Under the pieces are notes generated by a model that did no database searches, was not told where the DNA came from, and saw only the letters and a program-made list of their open reading frames with translations. Below are positions 33,462 to 41,713 of a stretch of 64,000 bases of DNA, piece after piece; position 1 is the stretch's first letter, and every line of letters begins with the position of its first letter. Source of the stretch: Paenibacillus oralis (GTDB lineage: Bacteria > Bacillota > Bacilli > Paenibacillales > Paenibacillaceae); assembly GCF_003863965.1 (NCBI RefSeq), contig NZ_RRCN01000002.1:126569-190568 (forward strand), given 5' to 3'. The position numbers were made by a program, and so were the translations under genes.

Positions 33462-34547
33462 ATGGAAAAAGTTCGTGTAGACTATTTGCTTAAGGGTTCA
33501 TTAGAGCTGGAGGCAGCGGATATTTCGACTCATAAGGTTCTCGAAAACCTTAAGTATGATGTACCGATTAAAGAGTTGGTGAACGGCGTTCTTACCGAAC
33601 ATCAAGGTATTGATCCAGAGCACATCTTCCTCGCCTCGATTTATCGGGCAGGCGGCAGCCGCGACGGTGAAGCTATTTTTGATGGGATCACCAGTCAAGA
33701 TGTTGAAAAGCTTGCCACAATTGCTGCCACAAACAACCATCGGGCCTTTCGGGTTTGGACAAAGCTAACGATGGCGCTTAAGGATGTTATTCTTGGTCAG
33801 CGGGACATCGAGATGGCGTTTAATCAGATTGACATCCGAGACTGCCTGAAGCAACATACGGTCCTTGCTACGACATGGCACATTGACGATATTCGTGATC
33901 GATATCCTTTCGGAACCACCGATGAGGAGCTATTTGATAAACTGAAAAGTCTTGAAAGTGCCCTGAGCAATGTCGCAAACATTTCCGGGAATGAAGTAAT
34001 CGCAGACAACTGCCCAAAAAGGGAGACCGACCACGAGGTGATCGTCCGGACTGCTTGGGCAACCCGCAATGGCGAAACGAGCTACGGTGACATTTATACC
34101 GATGAAGGCGTTGCCCTCACTGATCACCCTGCAGATGATATCGTGAAGGGATACATTATTACGGGAGGCTCTTCCATAGAACAATTCATCAAAAAGAATT
34201 TCTTAGAGTTCTACGAGGACAAACGGGAATTGATGGCGACGATTCTACGTTTTCCTGATATGGTGGATCTTATCAAAGATCTATCGTTTCACGACGATCA
34301 TACTTTACTAATCAATCCAGAGTCGACTTCCAACCAGCAGGTTGTAGAAGTCAAATATGTAGTGGCGATGGATGACTGCGGTTTTTTCAACTATCGTGTC
34401 GATCTTGGGGACTCCAAAAAAACCTACACCAGTGACCTTGATCGAGCTACAAAGTATGATTGTGAAGCAGACTACCTTGGCTATCTTGGAGCAAATGAAC
34501 TGATTTGGCCCGTTATTTTCCTAAAAGGACAGTGGGCCTGTAAGTAG
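33462..34547 (+). CDS. Hypothetical protein
   Basis: 361 residues behind AGGAGGAG. Soluble, no membrane segment, no domain recognised. The middle has DIRDCLKQHTVLATTWHID and LFDKLKSLESALSNVANIS, probably helical. It is the first gene of the unit that also holds the DndC-like protein. Confidence 0.6.
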   Translation: MEKVRVDYLLKGSLELEAADISTHKVLENLKYDVPIKELVNGVLTEHQGIDPEHIFLASIYRAGGSRDGEAIFDGITSQDVEKLATIAATNNHRAFRVWTKLTMALKDVILGQRDIEMAFNQIDIRDCLKQHTVLATTWHIDDIRDRYPFGTTDEELFDKLKSLESALSNVANISGNEVIADNCPKRETDHEVIVRTAWATRNGETSYGDIYTDEGVALTDHPADDIVKGYIITGGSSIEQFIKKNFLEFYEDKRELMATILRFPDMVDLIKDLSFHDDHTLLINPESTSNQQVVEVKYVVAMDDCGFFNYRVDLGDSKKTYTSDLDRATKYDCEADYLGYLGANELIWPVIFLKGQWACK

Positions 34548-34565
34548 TAAGTAAATCATCAGTGT

Positions 34566-34605
34566 AAGGAGTGGGTTTCTTTAACGGACCCGCTCCTTTG
34601 CTTTT
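34566..34605 (+). terminator. Intercistronic terminator
   Basis: AAGGAGTGGGT pairs with ACCCGCTCCTT, followed by TGCTTTT. It lies between the unknown gene and the DndC-like gene. Confidence 0.7.
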
Positions 34606-34633
34606 AGTGATTATGTTCTGGAGGGATAAATAT

Positions 34634-36526
34634 ATGAACTCATTGTCTTTGCCTGAAGACTCGGTATTGGAGTATCGATTTGAAGATGGGCCCAACAAAA
34701 TTAACCCACAAGGGGATTTGAAACGGCATAATTCTATAACCAAAGTGGTATGGGCGATGTTGCAGAAATACGAATACTCTTTCTGGGGTGTGCTCCGAAA
34801 TTGGAGTGCTGTATTTCAGTTTGAAAAATTACATATGGTGGTTCACCACTTTATTAATGACATTCCGGATGAGCGTTTGATCGAGCGGAGTTGCGGCCTT
34901 CGATGGGATCTTTTCTTAGTCAAAGAAGGAATCATAGAGGAACTCTTTGATTATTTTGAAAAAAAAGGGTTCACGGTTGAAGTCCCAAATCAGGATTTTG
35001 TGGATGCCTACCTCACGGAAGCTTTTGGGATGGACGATTGGCACCTTCATTCTCCCAAGCATAAATTCATGATTTGGGTTAGGCGTTCAGATATGGCTTT
35101 CCTGATCGAATTATTCTTCGACAAGCCTTATGCCCCTTACGGCGTAAAGAAGAGGCTTGAATGGCCTGATTTTCAGTCTGGTCAACTTTCGCTCTGGGAT
35201 GACCTGCCGGACGTTCAAAAACGTCGTAAGCAGTCAACTGCATCGATTACCATCAAAGGGGAAGATCTTACGATTGAAGAGAAGGTTCCGGAAGAAGTTG
35301 ACTCGATCACGGATATGGCCATTGAGAGAATCTTTAATGAGAACTCTACAGTGATCGCTAACTATTCCGGGGGGAAGGACTCGACGGTCATTGTTCAGAA
35401 ATGCATTAAATTTAAGCTGGAGCATCCTGAAAATAAGACCCGGTTGGTCATCCTCAGTGCGGATACCGGTGGTGCTGACAATCCCCTGATTCGACAGCAT
35501 ATCCGAAAAACCAAGCAAGCTGTCGAAGATTTGAACCTCAACATCGAATTCATTATCGTTGAGCCGGACGTCGAAAACTCCTATTTTACGTGCGTATTTG
35601 GTAAGGGCTATCAACCGCCTTCATCTCAATTTAAGTGGTGTGTTGATCGGCTCAAAATCACTCCTGGACGCATCGCTTTGTGGGATTATGTCCAAACTGG
35701 GGAGAAAGTTTGCCAGATCTTGGGGTCAAGGAGTTCCGAATCGACGACACGGGCATTAAGCGTAGAAAAGGAATACGGCGATGAGTTCTATGGTTCTCAC
35801 ATTGCCTTTGATGGGAAACTGAGAACGGCAGCTCCGATTCGCCACTGGACAGCCCGAAATGTAGTAACGTATCTTGTTCGGAACGCAGCTCCCTACGACT
35901 ACTCCAACTACGTCCTACTGAATCTGTATGGTTCAGCAGCGGGGGGAATGGACGAGTGTCCCATTGGAGCAGCAATTCAGTCAGAATCGCAAGCGGTGTC
36001 GGCATGTACAGGGAAAAGCAGCCGGTTCGGGTGTGCCTTTTGCACGGTTATCAACGAAGATTCATCGCTTTACAATCTGTCGCTTGATTACCCTGAAGAA
36101 CTAGAGAACTTCTATCTGTTTCGAACTGCACTCAAAAGAACTCAGGACATCCGGTATGGAGGATTTACTGCATTCCAGCGCAAAGGTAAGTATCGGTTTG
36201 AACCTGGCTTCGGAGATATGACGATTGGGATACGTACAATCCTTCTTCGACTGATGAGGGAATATGAAATTCCGATCTTGGAAGAAGAGGTCTACACGAT
36301 TTATCGAATGGTTGAAGAACGAGAGTGCAGGGAAGGGTTTGCGGTATCTGAACGCTTCCGAAAAGCCCTCTTTGGATTGCTCGATACTTCACCGATTTTC
36401 TATCCGCATGCGGACCCGATCATGAATCCAACCGGTATGATTGATGTTTGTACGAGCAATGACAAAGATGCCATCGAACGAGTTATCGCGATGATTGAAG
36501 CGGGAGAAATTGAAGTGGCGGAATAG
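34634..36526 (+). CDS. DndC-like PAPS-reductase-family protein with an extra N-terminal domain
   Basis: 630 residues; the ATG behind GGAGGG is preferred over a frame open from 34571 that crosses the terminator. From about residue 220 it follows DndC: ATP-binding SGGKDS (~245-250), a CVFGKGYQ...FKWCVDRLKITP block (~319-345) and a C-terminal Cys cluster SACTGKSSRFGCAFCTV (~455-472), probably an iron-sulfur site. DndC takes part in DNA phosphorothioation, but dndA, B, D and E are not in the window. The ~220-residue N-terminal extension is not recognised and ends with SGQLSLWDDL, a clamp-binding-like peptide. It could be a sulfur-modification enzyme or a related nucleotide-activating enzyme. Confidence 0.75.
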   Translation: MNSLSLPEDSVLEYRFEDGPNKINPQGDLKRHNSITKVVWAMLQKYEYSFWGVLRNWSAVFQFEKLHMVVHHFINDIPDERLIERSCGLRWDLFLVKEGIIEELFDYFEKKGFTVEVPNQDFVDAYLTEAFGMDDWHLHSPKHKFMIWVRRSDMAFLIELFFDKPYAPYGVKKRLEWPDFQSGQLSLWDDLPDVQKRRKQSTASITIKGEDLTIEEKVPEEVDSITDMAIERIFNENSTVIANYSGGKDSTVIVQKCIKFKLEHPENKTRLVILSADTGGADNPLIRQHIRKTKQAVEDLNLNIEFIIVEPDVENSYFTCVFGKGYQPPSSQFKWCVDRLKITPGRIALWDYVQTGEKVCQILGSRSSESTTRALSVEKEYGDEFYGSHIAFDGKLRTAAPIRHWTARNVVTYLVRNAAPYDYSNYVLLNLYGSAAGGMDECPIGAAIQSESQAVSACTGKSSRFGCAFCTVINEDSSLYNLSLDYPEELENFYLFRTALKRTQDIRYGGFTAFQRKGKYRFEPGFGDMTIGIRTILLRLMREYEIPILEEEVYTIYRMVEERECREGFAVSERFRKALFGLLDTSPIFYPHADPIMNPTGMIDVCTSNDKDAIERVIAMIEAGEIEVAE

Positions 36527-36559
36527 AACTACCTTTGGTCTGCCGTGGAGGGGAAAATC

Positions 36560-36901
36560 ATGGGAAAATGGTATCACGGTACTTCGGAGAGAAATATGAA
36601 GTTGATTCTGCAATCATGGTTTAGGCCCAAAAAAGGGGTATGGGGGAAAGGAGTTTATTTTTCATCTTCGAAGGATGGAGCCTCCATATTCGGTTCATGT
36701 ATATTGGCCACACAGATTGTGGACGAAAGAATCATTCCAGTTGATTATGAAGAATGGGTAAGCAGGCATCCGGATCGGTCGACATGGCCGAAGGAAATTC
36801 AAAAATTGGGGGGCAAGGGTATATCAGTGCATTATCACCATTCCAATGAAACGGAACTGTGTGTGTTTGATCCTAGTATTATCAATCAGATCTTTTACTG
36901 A
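36560..36901 (+). CDS. Small ADP-ribosyltransferase-like protein
   Basis: 113 residues behind GGAGGGG. KWYHGTSERNMKLIL and GVWGKGVYFSSSKDGA resemble the HGT and G-x-YF segments that bind NAD in PARP/ART-fold enzymes. The family moves ADP-ribose to proteins, RNA or DNA. A third catalytic residue (usually Glu) is not certain; ETELCVFD near the end is a candidate. Last gene of its unit. Confidence 0.55.
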   Translation: MGKWYHGTSERNMKLILQSWFRPKKGVWGKGVYFSSSKDGASIFGSCILATQIVDERIIPVDYEEWVSRHPDRSTWPKEIQKLGGKGISVHYHHSNETELCVFDPSIINQIFY

Positions 36902-36934
36902 TCAAAGAGAGGATTGAGAATGGCAAGTTAAAGA

Positions 36935-36977
36935 GAAGAGGATATATACCCGTGTTGGGCTGTATCCTCTTTTTTTA
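36935..36977. terminator. Rho-independent terminator between convergent genes
   Basis: AGAGGATA pairs with TATCCTCT, followed by seven Ts. It ends the DndC-like operon and lies at the 3' end of the minus-strand gene next to it. Confidence 0.8.
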
Positions 36978-37403
36978 CTCACTTGTGCGCAAAAAGAAAT
37001 GGTCAAAGAAACGTCGGCTGCTTGCGTCCTTATCGAATTGAAAGGGGATTCCTTCATTACTTCGGACCAGAACATTGTGATCACTTTCGGAAACAGCAGC
37101 ATATTCTTGATCACGATCATAGGTTGCGCCGCTAATTACAATGGATTTCGTACAGGTGACAAAAGGACGCTTATCGACGATACCCTTTCCCCAAGCTGCG
37201 AGGCGGGCTCGAGTAATATTACCCTCTTTTTTGATACGATTTCGCGAGCCAGTCACGATGAGGTAACGTGCATTGTCTGACTCCATTTGTCCGGGGTACA
37301 ACACATATTGGGGACCGAGATCCAAAACTTCTCGCTCCTCGTAAAAACGCCCTTCCTTGCCGTTATGAATGATAACTCCTTTTTGGATTTCCTCTTTTTT
37401 CAT
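36975..37403 (-). CDS. Hypothetical protein, member of a small family in this window
   Basis: 142 residues. The N-terminus KKEEIQKGVIIHNGKEGRFYE is similar to the starts of the genes at 37541-37990 (YEEIKKGLILYTAKGENFW) and 56487 (KKEDIRIGLYFNKSSHSFRE), so the three share a small N-terminal domain. Function unknown. Confidence 0.5.
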   Translation of the reverse strand: MKKEEIQKGVIIHNGKEGRFYEEREVLDLGPQYVLYPGQMESDNARYLIVTGSRNRIKKEGNITRARLAAWGKGIVDKRPFVTCTKSIVISGATYDRDQEYAAVSESDHNVLVRSNEGIPFQFDKDASSRRFFDHFFLRTSE

Positions 37404-37540
37404 GCCATAGCACCAACCTTTAATTTATGCCGAGTACATCTGCTTTATCAACACTTATTTAGTCTCCTATTTAATCTTCAAATTTAATCACCAACTATAC
37501 GAAGACCGTTTTTCTAGCCCCTCAATAATCTCTTCTCTAC

Positions 37541-37990
37541 TCATTTCTTTTCGCCCATTAATTCCTGACATACATCTTTCCCAAGTAGTGACTTAGCATA
37601 AGACAAGCTCTCCTCAACATTCCCAGCTTTTTCTCCTGCCAGCACTTTCTCAAATTGATCCACAACCCATCCTAGAGCATCCTTATACTCTCCAGCACTT
37701 ACAACACGCTTTTCTTTTCCCTGGATGGCATCGTACTCATCTTGAGTTAAATAATCTTCTGGTTTTGCCGTCCCTTCTCCCCACCAGAAAACTGTATGTA
37801 AACGACCAGCATATTTTCCAGTAAGCACCTTAAACTTAATAAGATCGACATCACAGCCCAATACCTCCAATGAAGTATATTGAGTTAATTGACCATCTGG
37901 ATTGGGCGAGTCAGATTCATCATCCCAAAAGTTTTCTCCCTTTGCCGTGTATAGAATCAATCCTTTTTTAATCTCTTCATAATCTTTCAA
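37541..37990 (-). CDS. Hypothetical protein, related N-terminus to its neighbour
   Basis: 149 residues from a TTG that overlaps the previous minus-strand gene by four bases, so the two are coupled. It starts with the shared EEIKKGLILYTAKG segment; the second half is helical (EYKDALGWVVDQFEKVLAGEK). Not recognised. Confidence 0.55.
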   Translation of the reverse strand: MKDYEEIKKGLILYTAKGENFWDDESDSPNPDGQLTQYTSLEVLGCDVDLIKFKVLTGKYAGRLHTVFWWGEGTAKPEDYLTQDEYDAIQGKEKRVVSAGEYKDALGWVVDQFEKVLAGEKAGNVEESLSYAKSLLGKDVCQELMGEKK

Positions 37991-38259
37991 CGATCAACCC
38001 TCATCTTTCTAATTTTAAGTGTATAGTGTCTTGCAGGTCGTCCAATGTGTTTAATATATCCTTTTTTAAATAAATCGCTTTTGTCCAGTGCCGATAAAAC
38101 CCGATTATTAATTTTTAAAGGATGGTGATCACCTGGTTTATCATACATACCAGCACGCTTGGCACATTCATGGATTTCATCTAAATCTCCGTACCAAACT
38201 GAATCGCGACCATTTTCGATTAGTATGTCATACATGTGTTCTGCGATAGTTTTCTTCAT
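37987..38259 (-). CDS. Small winged-helix-like protein
   Basis: 90 residues; GGAGGAAGC before the ATG. TIAEHMYDILIENGRDSVWYGDL and LSALDKSDLFKKGYIKHIGRPARHYTL have the rhythm of a winged-helix DNA-binding domain. Probably a regulator of this minus-strand operon or element; the call is from pattern only. Confidence 0.45.
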   Translation of the reverse strand: MKKTIAEHMYDILIENGRDSVWYGDLDEIHECAKRAGMYDKPGDHHPLKINNRVLSALDKSDLFKKGYIKHIGRPARHYTLKIRKMRVDR

Positions 38260-38289
38260 GCTTCCTCCATATCAGCATAAAAGAAAGAT

Positions 38290-38526
38290 TTATGTACTAG
38301 TTTTAAGTATTGCTGCAACCTTTTTACCGAGAGATGTAATTACCCATCTTGTTGAGTAATTGTACATTTCTCCAGTATCTTTAACCAGTCCCTTATTAGC
38401 GAGAAATCTTCCTGTTCGTAGGCCTCTTCCGATATTTAAAGACTTGCTCCAATCGTCCATAGCAAGCAAGTCCCTGCGTTGTGGCTCTGATAATTTATTT
38501 ATAATGGATTCAATGCCGACATCCAC
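38290..38526 (-). CDS. Small winged-helix-like protein
   Basis: 78 residues from a GTG behind GGAGGAAGC. IESIINKLSEPQRRDLLAM and GRGLRTGRFLANKGLVKDT plus a following strand pair suggest a small winged helix. Same operon as its neighbours. Confidence 0.45.
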   Translation of the reverse strand: MDVGIESIINKLSEPQRRDLLAMDDWSKSLNIGRGLRTGRFLANKGLVKDTGEMYNYSTRWVITSLGKKVAAILKTST

Positions 38527-38560
38527 AAAGCTTCCTCCATTTCTTAATTAAAAGGAAATT

Positions 38561-39295
38561 TCATTCAAGCATTCCTAAATGTCTTTTGACAAGCGAACGC
38601 AGTATATTCCTTATTTCCCCATAGGTCTCTTTATTAAAAGGATTCTCAAAGTACTCTCGTTCTAAATCAAGAGCATTCTTCTCGTTCAAATCAGCAATCT
38701 TTCTGAATTCTTCAAGTGAATATCCTCCGTGCTTTATACCTAGCATATATTCTCTACTAGCACCCTCATATGTAATTGCACTCTTAAAATCCTTAAATCC
38801 TAGACTATAAAATTTTATTAGGAATGATAAGAAATGAAGCGACATCATAGCCTTCTTTGTATTATATCCATGCTTAGCAATTAAATTTCTCTGTATTTCA
38901 GAGTTCGGCTTCGTGAGATCTTTCATCTGCCCTCTGTACATACCAAAGCAACTATTAAATAAACTTCTAAGATTGATTGTTGCAATATCATCTCTCATTT
39001 CGAGCAACCGTTCAGTTTCAGGGTAACCGAATGTTTCAATTTCTATTGAATATAACAGCTCCAGAAAAGTAAGATTTGAGTTAGACAGTAATTTTTCTAG
39101 CTTCCTTACATCATGGATTTCAATATCTTCTGCATCTGATGTTTGAAAGTTTTTATATAATATTCCTGAATACAAATCATTAAATGTTGGTAGAACAAAA
39201 TACTTAATATCTCTATCAGAAGTTCCTTCATTTAAATTTCTATTAATGCTACCAGACAATGCTTTGAATACTACTTCTCTACTATGTATTTTCAA
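38561..39295 (-). CDS. Predicted nucleotidyltransferase (polymerase beta fold)
   Basis: 244 residues from a TTG behind GGAGGG. ALSGSINRNLNEGTSDRDIKYFVL has the GS...SDxD signature of minimal nucleotidyltransferases, resembling the YcgL-like group found on phages. FLELLYSIEIETFGYPETERL follows, as in that group. These enzymes are predicted to move nucleotides to proteins or RNA; the target here is unknown. Confidence 0.65.
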   Translation of the reverse strand: MKIHSREVVFKALSGSINRNLNEGTSDRDIKYFVLPTFNDLYSGILYKNFQTSDAEDIEIHDVRKLEKLLSNSNLTFLELLYSIEIETFGYPETERLLEMRDDIATINLRSLFNSCFGMYRGQMKDLTKPNSEIQRNLIAKHGYNTKKAMMSLHFLSFLIKFYSLGFKDFKSAITYEGASREYMLGIKHGGYSLEEFRKIADLNEKNALDLEREYFENPFNKETYGEIRNILRSLVKRHLGMLE

Positions 39296-39426
39296 TTTTA
39301 TTGCCCTCCTTCCTTCTGGATAAAAGGAAAATTTGATCAGCTAAAACCCGCCGCTTTCAGTTTTTTCCCAATCCTCATATGAGGTCTCAATTTTGATCAT
39401 ATTATTTTCCATTCCTCCCCAGGAAA

Positions 39427-39663
39427 TCAACACATGTTTTCTGACTTTAATCGATTCACATCGGTCTCTTTATAGTACCAAGTGGTTGTCCCATCCATCG
39501 AGAGGAGCTTTGCATCAATTTCGTTCCTTTTGGCGAGGTTTCGAAGTTTGACGATATTCACTCCCCGCCGTGTATAGTAATGGGCAGAGAGCCATCCCTC
39601 CTTTTTCAGCCGCTTTTTTAGCGTTTCGGACTCGCTACGATTAACGGTTATTTCTTCGATCAT
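39427..39663 (-). CDS. Small hypothetical protein
   Basis: 78 residues; AGGAG before the ATG on the minus strand. Basic; TVNRSESETLKKRLKKEGW may be a DNA- or RNA-binding helix. Separated from the nucleotidyltransferase by ~130 bases without another gene. Not recognised. Confidence 0.5.
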   Translation of the reverse strand: MIEEITVNRSESETLKKRLKKEGWLSAHYYTRRGVNIVKLRNLAKRNEIDAKLLSMDGTTTWYYKETDVNRLKSENMC

Positions 39664-39681
39664 AACACCGACTCCTCTTAA

Positions 39682-40137
39682 TTAGGATTTAGTTCCCTGA
39701 TTCAAAGGTTCTTCGACTTCGACAATATGGTCTAAGAGAAATTTTCTAAAACGAGTCAACGATTTTCTCTTGATTGTATAGTAAATATGTAGTTCGAGGT
39801 ACCCTAGATCGGGTAACTTCGTGCCATCAGGTTGATAGGTTGTAGCTTCATTGAAAAATAGACCTAGAACACCAACGGTTTTTTTACTTAGGCTATCAAT
39901 ATCTTTCTGCAAACGATCATTAAAGATTTCGAGTCGGTTAGCTCTGACATAGCCAATATCCTTAATGAAGGGGGAGCATGACAGACCGGCCGCTTCACAA
40001 GCTTTAGTGAACTCTTCAACAAAAGCTTCAAGGTTTTCCCTTTTGATAACCCCAAGGACATTGCGACGACTATCACGATTCCAAGCCATTGCAGACAAAT
40101 GACGTGGCTCGATGCCTATCAATTTGGCTTTGTTCAC
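39682..40137 (-). CDS. Hypothetical protein
   Basis: 151 residues from a GTG behind GGGAGGAA. Soluble. LIGIEPRHLSAMAWNRDSRRN and a helical region with two Cys (ACEAAGLSCSPF) are visible; no family recognised. First gene of the seven-gene minus-strand operon. Confidence 0.55.
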   Translation of the reverse strand: MNKAKLIGIEPRHLSAMAWNRDSRRNVLGVIKRENLEAFVEEFTKACEAAGLSCSPFIKDIGYVRANRLEIFNDRLQKDIDSLSKKTVGVLGLFFNEATTYQPDGTKLPDLGYLELHIYYTIKRKSLTRFRKFLLDHIVEVEEPLNQGTKS

Positions 40138-40149
40138 GCTGATTCCTCC

Positions 40150-40200
40150 CGTGTCAGTTTGGTGATTTCATTATAGCATGCTGTGCATTGGCCGGCATTT
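40150..40200 (-). promoter_or_regulatory. Probable promoter of the minus-strand operon
   Basis: On the minus strand a TATAAT lies about 40 bases before the first start codon, after a GC-richer stretch. A clear -35 was not found. It is divergent to type I promoter 5. Confidence 0.45.
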
Positions 40201-40208
40201 TTATGAAG

Positions 40209-40380
40209 TTTACACAAGGAACGAAATTTCATATAATTAATACATACCTTATTTTTTCTTTTTCTGCGGGGTCACGAGACAAACCGTCATTCTAACGTAA
40301 GTGCGCTCTGTCATGAGTGATTAAAGACTGCCTATTTCAGGCTGATTTCTTTGATCTCATGACAAAGCGCATTTTTTTGT
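40209..40380 (+). promoter_or_regulatory. Type I leader 5: promoter, bulged hairpin and terminator
   Basis: TTTACA, 17 bp, TATAAT (40232-40237), then ACATACCTTATT and T-rich. The hairpin at 40267-40286 has outer CGG/CCG, bulged G, inner GTC/GAC, loop ACGA and 3-nt 3' loop AAA; CATTCTAACG follows. A terminator (GCGCTCTGTCATGAG...CTCATGACAAAGCGC then TTTTTTT) ends near 40379. Confidence 0.78.
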
Positions 40381-40423
40381 TCTTAAAAAAAATCAAATCC
40401 TTTAAAAAGGTGGTGTCCATTGA

Positions 40424-40870
40424 ATGAACGAGGACGGGGAAATTTTGATTCCAAAAGAGTGGGTTTATGTTGGTCAACGTGTCGTTGACGGGAAGAGGGT
40501 TTATGCGTGGAAGGTTCTCGGGGAGAACGATAGTATCGGATATTACAAAAAACCCCTTGCTGCAGCTAGTGTGGGTGGTGTTTATCGGTTTTTCGAGAGT
40601 GATGATGGGAAGACAATCAAAGTCAGCGGGACCTATTCTCCGGTCTATTTGCGGAAACATGACAACATTGAAGAAGTCCGGATTTGGGCTTTCAAAGATG
40701 AGGCAGCTAAGCAGGAATTATCGGTAAAGTCCATGAATACGAAGGCTTCGAAAGTTGATCCACTGGAAGACCTACTTAGTTCATTGAGGAGAATCAGCAA
40801 AAAACTTAGCAGCACGGAACGAAGAGCTCTTCTTTCAAGGATAGCCGATGAAATATTCACTGAGAACTGA
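40424..40870 (+). CDS. Hypothetical protein
   Basis: 148 residues; AAGGTGGTG lies upstream. Soluble, N-terminal beta-rich (EWVYVGQRVVDGKRVYAWKV), C-terminal helix pair (LEDLLSSLRRISKKLSSTERRAL). Only gene behind type I leader 5. Not recognised. The ~190 bases after it hold one perfect hairpin (GAAGGAAATCC/GGATTTCCTTC, 40934-40960). Confidence 0.6.
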   Translation: MNEDGEILIPKEWVYVGQRVVDGKRVYAWKVLGENDSIGYYKKPLAAASVGGVYRFFESDDGKTIKVSGTYSPVYLRKHDNIEEVRIWAFKDEAAKQELSVKSMNTKASKVDPLEDLLSSLRRISKKLSSTERRALLSRIADEIFTEN

Positions 40871-41063
40871 GTGCTCTTTGGTAATATAATTTTCCAAAGG
40901 TGACGACTCTAACCCCGAGCTATTGATGGTCGAAGGAAATCCCTCTCACAGGATTTCCTTCTGTCCCTATTAGTTTTCCCCTCTCAGGCACCAATTCCAT
41001 GAATGATAAGGAGAAATCAACAAGTATTATCATGTAGTATCCAAAAAAATCATCGATATAAAA

Positions 41064-41098
41064 AAAGGACACGGGTTCTAAGAACTTTGTGTCCTCAT
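41064..41098 (-). terminator. Terminator of the next minus-strand gene
   Basis: On the minus strand AGGACAC pairs with GTGTCCT, followed by seven Ts. Confidence 0.75.
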
Positions 41099-41103
41099 AA
41101 TTC

Positions 41104-41502
41104 TTAAAAGATAGAGAGTTGAAGCTCTTCGATTAAGACTTTAAACCATGATTGGTTTTTGAACCATCTGTCTTCATAAAGGAGGCGTGATACTTCACCC
41201 ATCTCAAATTCGATCGTAATAAGAGGGGTATCATCATTTTTGATGCTTCTTCCATTCACACTCACAGGCTGAGTTACGAAAAAAGAAATGCAATCGCCAT
41301 TTATTATTGCTTTGTCAAACTGCCCATGGTAATGATAGTTTTTATTCCCGGAGCGAGGTTTTGCATTCCATGAATACGTACCAGCAAGACCAGGCATCAT
41401 TTCTACCTTTCCAATGTCGATAAGCATTCCTTTCGCTTCATCAGATTCTCTCCAAATTGAATGTTTTAAGACTTTCCCTTTATATGAGCGTTTTTTTATC
41501 AT
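41104..41502 (-). CDS. Hypothetical protein
   Basis: 132 residues behind AAGGAGCC. Soluble, beta-rich (KGMLIDIGKVEMMPGLAGTYS, DKAIINGDCISFFVTQPV). Stands alone with its own terminator. Not recognised. The bases between it and the AddB leader show no gene. Confidence 0.55.
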   Translation of the reverse strand: MIKKRSYKGKVLKHSIWRESDEAKGMLIDIGKVEMMPGLAGTYSWNAKPRSGNKNYHYHGQFDKAIINGDCISFFVTQPVSVNGRSIKNDDTPLITIEFEMGEVSRLLYEDRWFKNQSWFKVLIEELQLSIF

Positions 41503-41713
41503 AAGAAGGCTCCTTTACAACGGTTTTCCTATTAACATTTTAGCAGCCAAGGGGGCGTTTCACATTTTTTAAAAGGAGAAGTTCTCAGGCTACTTCTTTA
41601 CATGGTTACCAAATATACTCGCGGTTTGATTTGCGGGAGAAAGGAAGATTAGATCATCTTCAAAGTGAGGAAACTATGCAGGAACTACATCAATGAAGCA
41701 AGGGTTTAAATTA

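Noticed and set aside
34571..34633. Longer N-terminus for the DndC-like protein
   Set aside because: The extra codons cross the intercistronic terminator, while the ATG at 34634 has a good GGAGGG site.
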